The position numbers and the translations under genes were made by a program. The notes below the pieces were generated by a model. The model had not been told where the DNA came from, made no database searches, and was given only the letters and a program-made list of their open reading frames with translations. Below are positions 52,168 through 55,111 of a stretch of DNA of 55,111 nucleotides, one piece after another (positions within the stretch are counted from its first letter, which is position 1; each line of letters opens with the position of its first letter). Location: contig PLET01000101.1 in the NCBI GenBank assembly GCA_003137095.1, positions 65,736-120,846 of the forward strand, written 5' to 3'. This stretch comes from Gammaproteobacteria bacterium (GTDB lineage: Bacteria; Pseudomonadota; Gammaproteobacteria; Steroidobacterales; Steroidobacteraceae).

Positions 52168-53898
52168 TCAGGAGCCACAGGTGGCGCTGCCGGCATAGGT
52201 GTGAACGGTGATCTGCTGCACGCTCACCGAACCGGGCGCCGACGCCAGGCCTCTGGCGAGTACCTCGGCGCGGCTGCTATCCGTGGCAAACGGCTTGGCA
52301 CCGGCGAGATCGGCGAAGAAGGCCGGCTGTTTTTCGAAAGCCATGATCGCCACCTGATCGGAGCCGAAGGGCGGCGTGACCAAAATGCGGTCGTGCGGAT
52401 CATTGCTGGGCAGCGCCCGCGGCGCGCCGGCGGCCACGATCTGCCGCTCCTCGGGCTTGGACGGATAGAGCACGGTCAGATTCCCGTCGGAATCCAGGTC
52501 CATGATCATCACGTAGGCCGGTTTCTTCAGGCGCACCACGAAGGCAAAGGATTCGCATTGCAGGAAGGTGTTGCCGCGGCTGGCCGGATCGGTTTCCGCG
52601 CGCAGGCCGAGGCTGTCGGTGCCCACCGGCATGACGCGATCCAGCCACGTCTGCGCGCCGATGCGCTTGACCAGCTTCGGGTCGTTGGCCGAGGTGTCCA
52701 GGATCGGGTCGCCCGCCGGCCCGGCCAGAAGCACATGATCGCCATGCTGGCTCACCACCAGATCGGCCCCCTGGTCGACCAGTGCAATGCCGCTCACCGC
52801 CGCGATCCGTTCCTTGAGCGTGCCGCTCGCCGCGTCCAACCTGACGCGCACGGCGTGCACCGCGGGCGCCGCGGTCGCCGCGGCAACGGGCGCGGCGCTG
52901 CTGCGTGCGCGGAAGAACCCGCTGGATCGCATGTCCAGCGGATCGTCGGCGAGAGCGGGCAGCAGTTGCGGACGCTGCGGGAAGTCGCGATGTTCGAGGA
53001 AATCGCTCAGGGTCAGTTGTGCCTGGGCGTAGTCGAAATCCCCGGGCCGCAATTGCCCGTTCAGCAGGCGCAGGAAAGCGTCGGTGAAGGCGCCGTGATA
53101 ATGGCCGTCGATGGTGGGCGTGCGCTGCAGGTCATCCGCGGAAGATATGTCCGTGGCGGTCTCGCTGTCGCTCGCGCCGGAGAGCAGCAGCACGTGCTGG
53201 TAGGGGTACGGTGGAGGCGGCGGGCGCACGCCCGGCGGCGCGGCCGGCGCGGCCGGCGGAGCGGCGTTGCGCGACACCCCGAGGTCGCGCATGCGCAGAT
53301 ACCGCGTATGGCTGTGGGTGCGGCCGAAGGAGCGCACCACCTGGCCCGAAAAACAGCTGTCGGACACCACCACGACCCAGCGCCCCCCCTGGTCCAGGCG
53401 GCTCAACCGTGGCACGAGGTCGCGGCGCCCGATGATGAGGCTGCGCTGACCGGCCTCCGCCGAACTCTGGTCGATATCGTAGGGCACCCAGGCGCCGCTG
53501 TCATACGGAAGGCCATAGCGGCGCGTATTGGCATCGTTTGCGCTGGTGCCGTGACCGCTGAAATAAATCAGCACGTTGTCGCCCGGCGCGCTGCGCTGCT
53601 CTAGCGCGGATATTTCGGCGAGAATGCGCTCGTGGGTGGCGTCCTCGTCGCGCAGCGCCACCACGTCCTTCGGATCGAAGCCCCAGTGCTGGGTGATGGT
53701 TTGTTGCACCGCTTGAATGTCGTACGCGGTGCCCAGCAGCTCCTCGTTCTGCATGCGGGGATCCTTGAACGTGCCGACGGCCACCAGCAGCGCCACGTTG
53801 CGCGCGGCCGCAACGTCCAGCAGCAGCGGCGTCAGCAGCAGCATCGCCGCCACGCGCCCGCGCATGCCCTTGTCCACGGCCCTCAAGCTGGCTGTCAT
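52168..53898 (-). CDS. Exported caspase-fold protein with DUF4384-like C-terminus
   Basis: A 576-residue C14 caspase homologue with a signal peptide (AAMLLLTPLLLDVAAA). The dyad is His116 in IYFSGHGTS and Cys182 in VVSDSCFSGQVVRS. A Pro-rich linker (about 215-232) and an intact AFTDAFLRLLNGQL p10-like region follow. The C-terminal part (about 460-540) has DUF4384 features (VMIMDLDSDGNLTVLYPS). It is the first gene of the leftward operon, 51 bases before CHASE2. Start 53898 or the Met 11 codons later are both possible. Divergent from the third caspase homologue, 157 bases apart. Confidence 0.87.
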   Translation of the reverse strand: MTASLRAVDKGMRGRVAAMLLLTPLLLDVAAARNVALLVAVGTFKDPRMQNEELLGTAYDIQAVQQTITQHWGFDPKDVVALRDEDATHERILAEISALEQRSAPGDNVLIYFSGHGTSANDANTRRYGLPYDSGAWVPYDIDQSSAEAGQRSLIIGRRDLVPRLSRLDQGGRWVVVVSDSCFSGQVVRSFGRTHSHTRYLRMRDLGVSRNAAPPAAPAAPPGVRPPPPPYPYQHVLLLSGASDSETATDISSADDLQRTPTIDGHYHGAFTDAFLRLLNGQLRPGDFDYAQAQLTLSDFLEHRDFPQRPQLLPALADDPLDMRSSGFFRARSSAAPVAAATAAPAVHAVRVRLDAASGTLKERIAAVSGIALVDQGADLVVSQHGDHVLLAGPAGDPILDTSANDPKLVKRIGAQTWLDRVMPVGTDSLGLRAETDPASRGNTFLQCESFAFVVRLKKPAYVMIMDLDSDGNLTVLYPSKPEERQIVAAGAPRALPSNDPHDRILVTPPFGSDQVAIMAFEKQPAFFADLAGAKPFATDSSRAEVLARGLASAPGSVSVQQITVHTYAGSATCGS

Positions 53899-54055
53899 CG
53901 GCGTCCCGCCCCCTTCATCCCATAATTAATTTTCATTCTACACCGGCGATCCTCGAGATTAGCGGTGGCCACTTTGCCGGGGGTCAATTATGATTTCGAG
54001 ACAAAGGCGCCAATTCTGTCCTTGGTATTATGTAACAAGCGTCTCGTCGGGACCT
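53899..54055. promoter_or_regulatory. Divergent promoter region of two caspase genes
   Basis: This 157-base gap separates the starts of two oppositely oriented caspase homologues and must hold both promoters. It is AT-rich for this genome (ATTAATTTTCATTC and TGGTATTATGTAAC). I cannot assign the -10/-35 elements with confidence. Confidence 0.5.
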
Positions 54056-55111
54056 ATGCAGTTGTCAAACCGCAACATCAGACGGGCAGCCCTTGGCGAA
54101 ATTCCGGGCGCTTTGTGCGGCTTGCACCGCGCGGCGGTCCTATTCATCGCCCTGGCGGCGGTCGCACCGGCACAGGCCAAGCGGGTGGCGCTGGTGATCG
54201 GCAATGACAGTTATCAACATGCCGACCCCCTGGTCAATGCCCGCGCGGATGCCAAGGCCGTGGCCGAGGCGCTGCGCGCGACCAATTTCCAGGTCACCCT
54301 GAAGCTGGATCTGACCCTGAACCAGATGAAGGAGGCCGTGCGCAATCTCAAGAGCGACGTATCCGGCGGCGATGAGGTGATATTTTATTATTCCGGCCAC
54401 GGCGTGCAGATCGACGGCAACAATTTCCTGATCCCGGTGGATACGGACGGTAGGGATCAGGATCAGATCAAGGATGATTCGGTGGAGCTGCAGCACGTCC
54501 TCGACGTGGTGCAGGACCAAAAGGCGAAATTCACGCTGGCCATCATCGATGCCTGCCGCGACAACCCGTTCAAGGGCAACGGCCGCGGACTGCGCACCCG
54601 CGGTCTGCAGGCGGCTCCGACCGGAGCCGATGGGCAGGCCGTGATCTATTCCGCCGGCACCGGCCAAGAGGCGCTCGACAATCTCGGACCGGGGGACAAG
54701 AACCCGAACGGCGTGTTCACGCGCGTGCTGATCACGGAAATGCGCAAGCCCGGCGAGGCCATCGACCAGGTGATGCGCAATGTCGCGCGCCAGGTCAAGG
54801 ACATGTCCACACAGATCAACCACCCGCAATCGCCGGCCATCTACAACCAGTTCACCGGCGATTTTTATTTCATTCCGCCGGCGGCCGGCCAGGCGCCGGC
54901 CGGCGCACCCCTGCAAGCCGTGCCGGAGCCGCCGGCGCGGCATGTGCAGACGGCGGCGGAACGCGAACAGGAATTCTGGGACCGGATCCAGGACAGCACC
55001 GACCCGGCGGATTTCGCCGATTACGCCAAGAACTTTCCGCAGGGTCCGCATGCCGGCGAAGCCGCCGTCATCCAGCGCAAGCTGCAGAGGCAGGCGGCCG
55101 CGGCCGCCTGC
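54056..55111 (+). CDS. Third caspase-fold protein, 3' end outside window
   Basis: The first 352 codons of a C14 caspase homologue; the gene continues beyond the window. It begins with a signal peptide (AAVLFIALAAVAPAQA), then KRVALVIGNDSYQHAD, the typical caspase-fold start. His115 lies in YYSGHGVQ and Cys167 in IIDACRDNPF. GTGQEALDN and NGVFTRVLI are also typical. From residue 310 a helical repeat begins (EREQEFWDRIQDSTDPADFADYAKNFP), of the type found C-terminal to many bacterial caspases. It is divergent from the leftward caspase operon. The ATG at 54056 is the only credible start. Confidence 0.9.
   Translation, partial: MQLSNRNIRRAALGEIPGALCGLHRAAVLFIALAAVAPAQAKRVALVIGNDSYQHADPLVNARADAKAVAEALRATNFQVTLKLDLTLNQMKEAVRNLKSDVSGGDEVIFYYSGHGVQIDGNNFLIPVDTDGRDQDQIKDDSVELQHVLDVVQDQKAKFTLAIIDACRDNPFKGNGRGLRTRGLQAAPTGADGQAVIYSAGTGQEALDNLGPGDKNPNGVFTRVLITEMRKPGEAIDQVMRNVARQVKDMSTQINHPQSPAIYNQFTGDFYFIPPAAGQAPAGAPLQAVPEPPARHVQTAAEREQEFWDRIQDSTDPADFADYAKNFPQGPHAGEAAVIQRKLQRQAAAAAC

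Noticed and set aside
54140..55051. Long leftward open frame opposite the third caspase gene
   Set aside because: The + strand encodes a clear caspase domain with signal peptide and His/Cys motifs over the same bases; the leftward frame has no recognisable motif and is a shadow of high-GC coding.

Overview
This 55.1 kb window is GC-rich, densely coded bacterial chromosome. It has no RNA genes that I can recognise, no transposase and no CRISPR array. The gene content suggests a proteobacterium, most likely a high-GC gammaproteobacterium of the Steroidobacterales/Nevskiales/Xanthomonadales type. Markers are a DUF4124-like protein, RcnB, an FNR regulator with the [4Fe-4S] cysteine pattern, HpnB (hopanoid pathway), a DksA/TraR relative, DUF3501, CsbD and BON stress proteins, and S53 acid peptidases. 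The taxonomic call is an inference.

Layout. 1-6.7 kb: a truncated glutathione peroxidase, a yeast-FCY1-type cytosine deaminase, a HAD phosphatase, a DUF805 protein, an amino acid permease, a DUF4124-like protein, a TPR protein, RcnB and a CBS-pair protein. 6.7-16.4 kb: a long leftward block. At its core, xsc, an APC permease, ackA, an MFS transporter and a GH39 glycosidase are each joined by 4-bp stop/start overlaps. Upstream lie a small TonB-like protein and an S9 peptidase homologue that has lost its catalytic Ser and His. 16.5-18.7 kb: a divergent S53 peptidase. 18.7-25.8 kb: hpnB, msrA, msrB, a YihY-family protein, stress proteins (BON, CsbD, a cysteine-free DksA relative), a double cupin and an MFS nucleoside-type transporter. 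25.8-31.9 kb: a decayed outer-membrane protein remnant, a YheT hydrolase, a RIO1 kinase, a thioesterase, a second S53 peptidase with a clear terminator, and FNR. 32-38.5 kb: an acyl-CoA dehydrogenase homologue, a SulP-STAS transporter and a polysaccharide trio (Gfo/Idh/MocA oxidoreductase, an unrecognised barrel-like protein, WecG/TagA glycosyltransferase). 38.2-43 kb: secreted proteins and a rubrerythrin / Fe-S oxidoreductase / DUF3501 group. 43.4-46.9 kb: an acyltransferase-3 protein preceded by a tiny coupled ORF, a possible leftward small RNA carrying a tandem repeat, and a Calx-beta lipoprotein with a GH12-like domain. 46.9-55.1 kb: a caspase-homologue cluster, with a leftward operon (caspase, CHASE2, caspase with EF-hand, secreted protein, methyltransferase) and a divergent third caspase homologue cut by the window end.

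Two blocks deserve most attention. The xsc-ackA operon predicts that sulfoacetaldehyde is split to sulfite and acetyl phosphate, and that acetyl phosphate is cashed directly for ATP, in a transcription unit that oddly ends in a glycosidase. The caspase/CHASE2 cluster puts three apparently exported caspase-fold proteins beside a periplasmic sensor domain that has no kinase or cyclase output, which looks like an envelope-located signalling or proteolytic system. Both functional readings are inferences from domain content and gene order.
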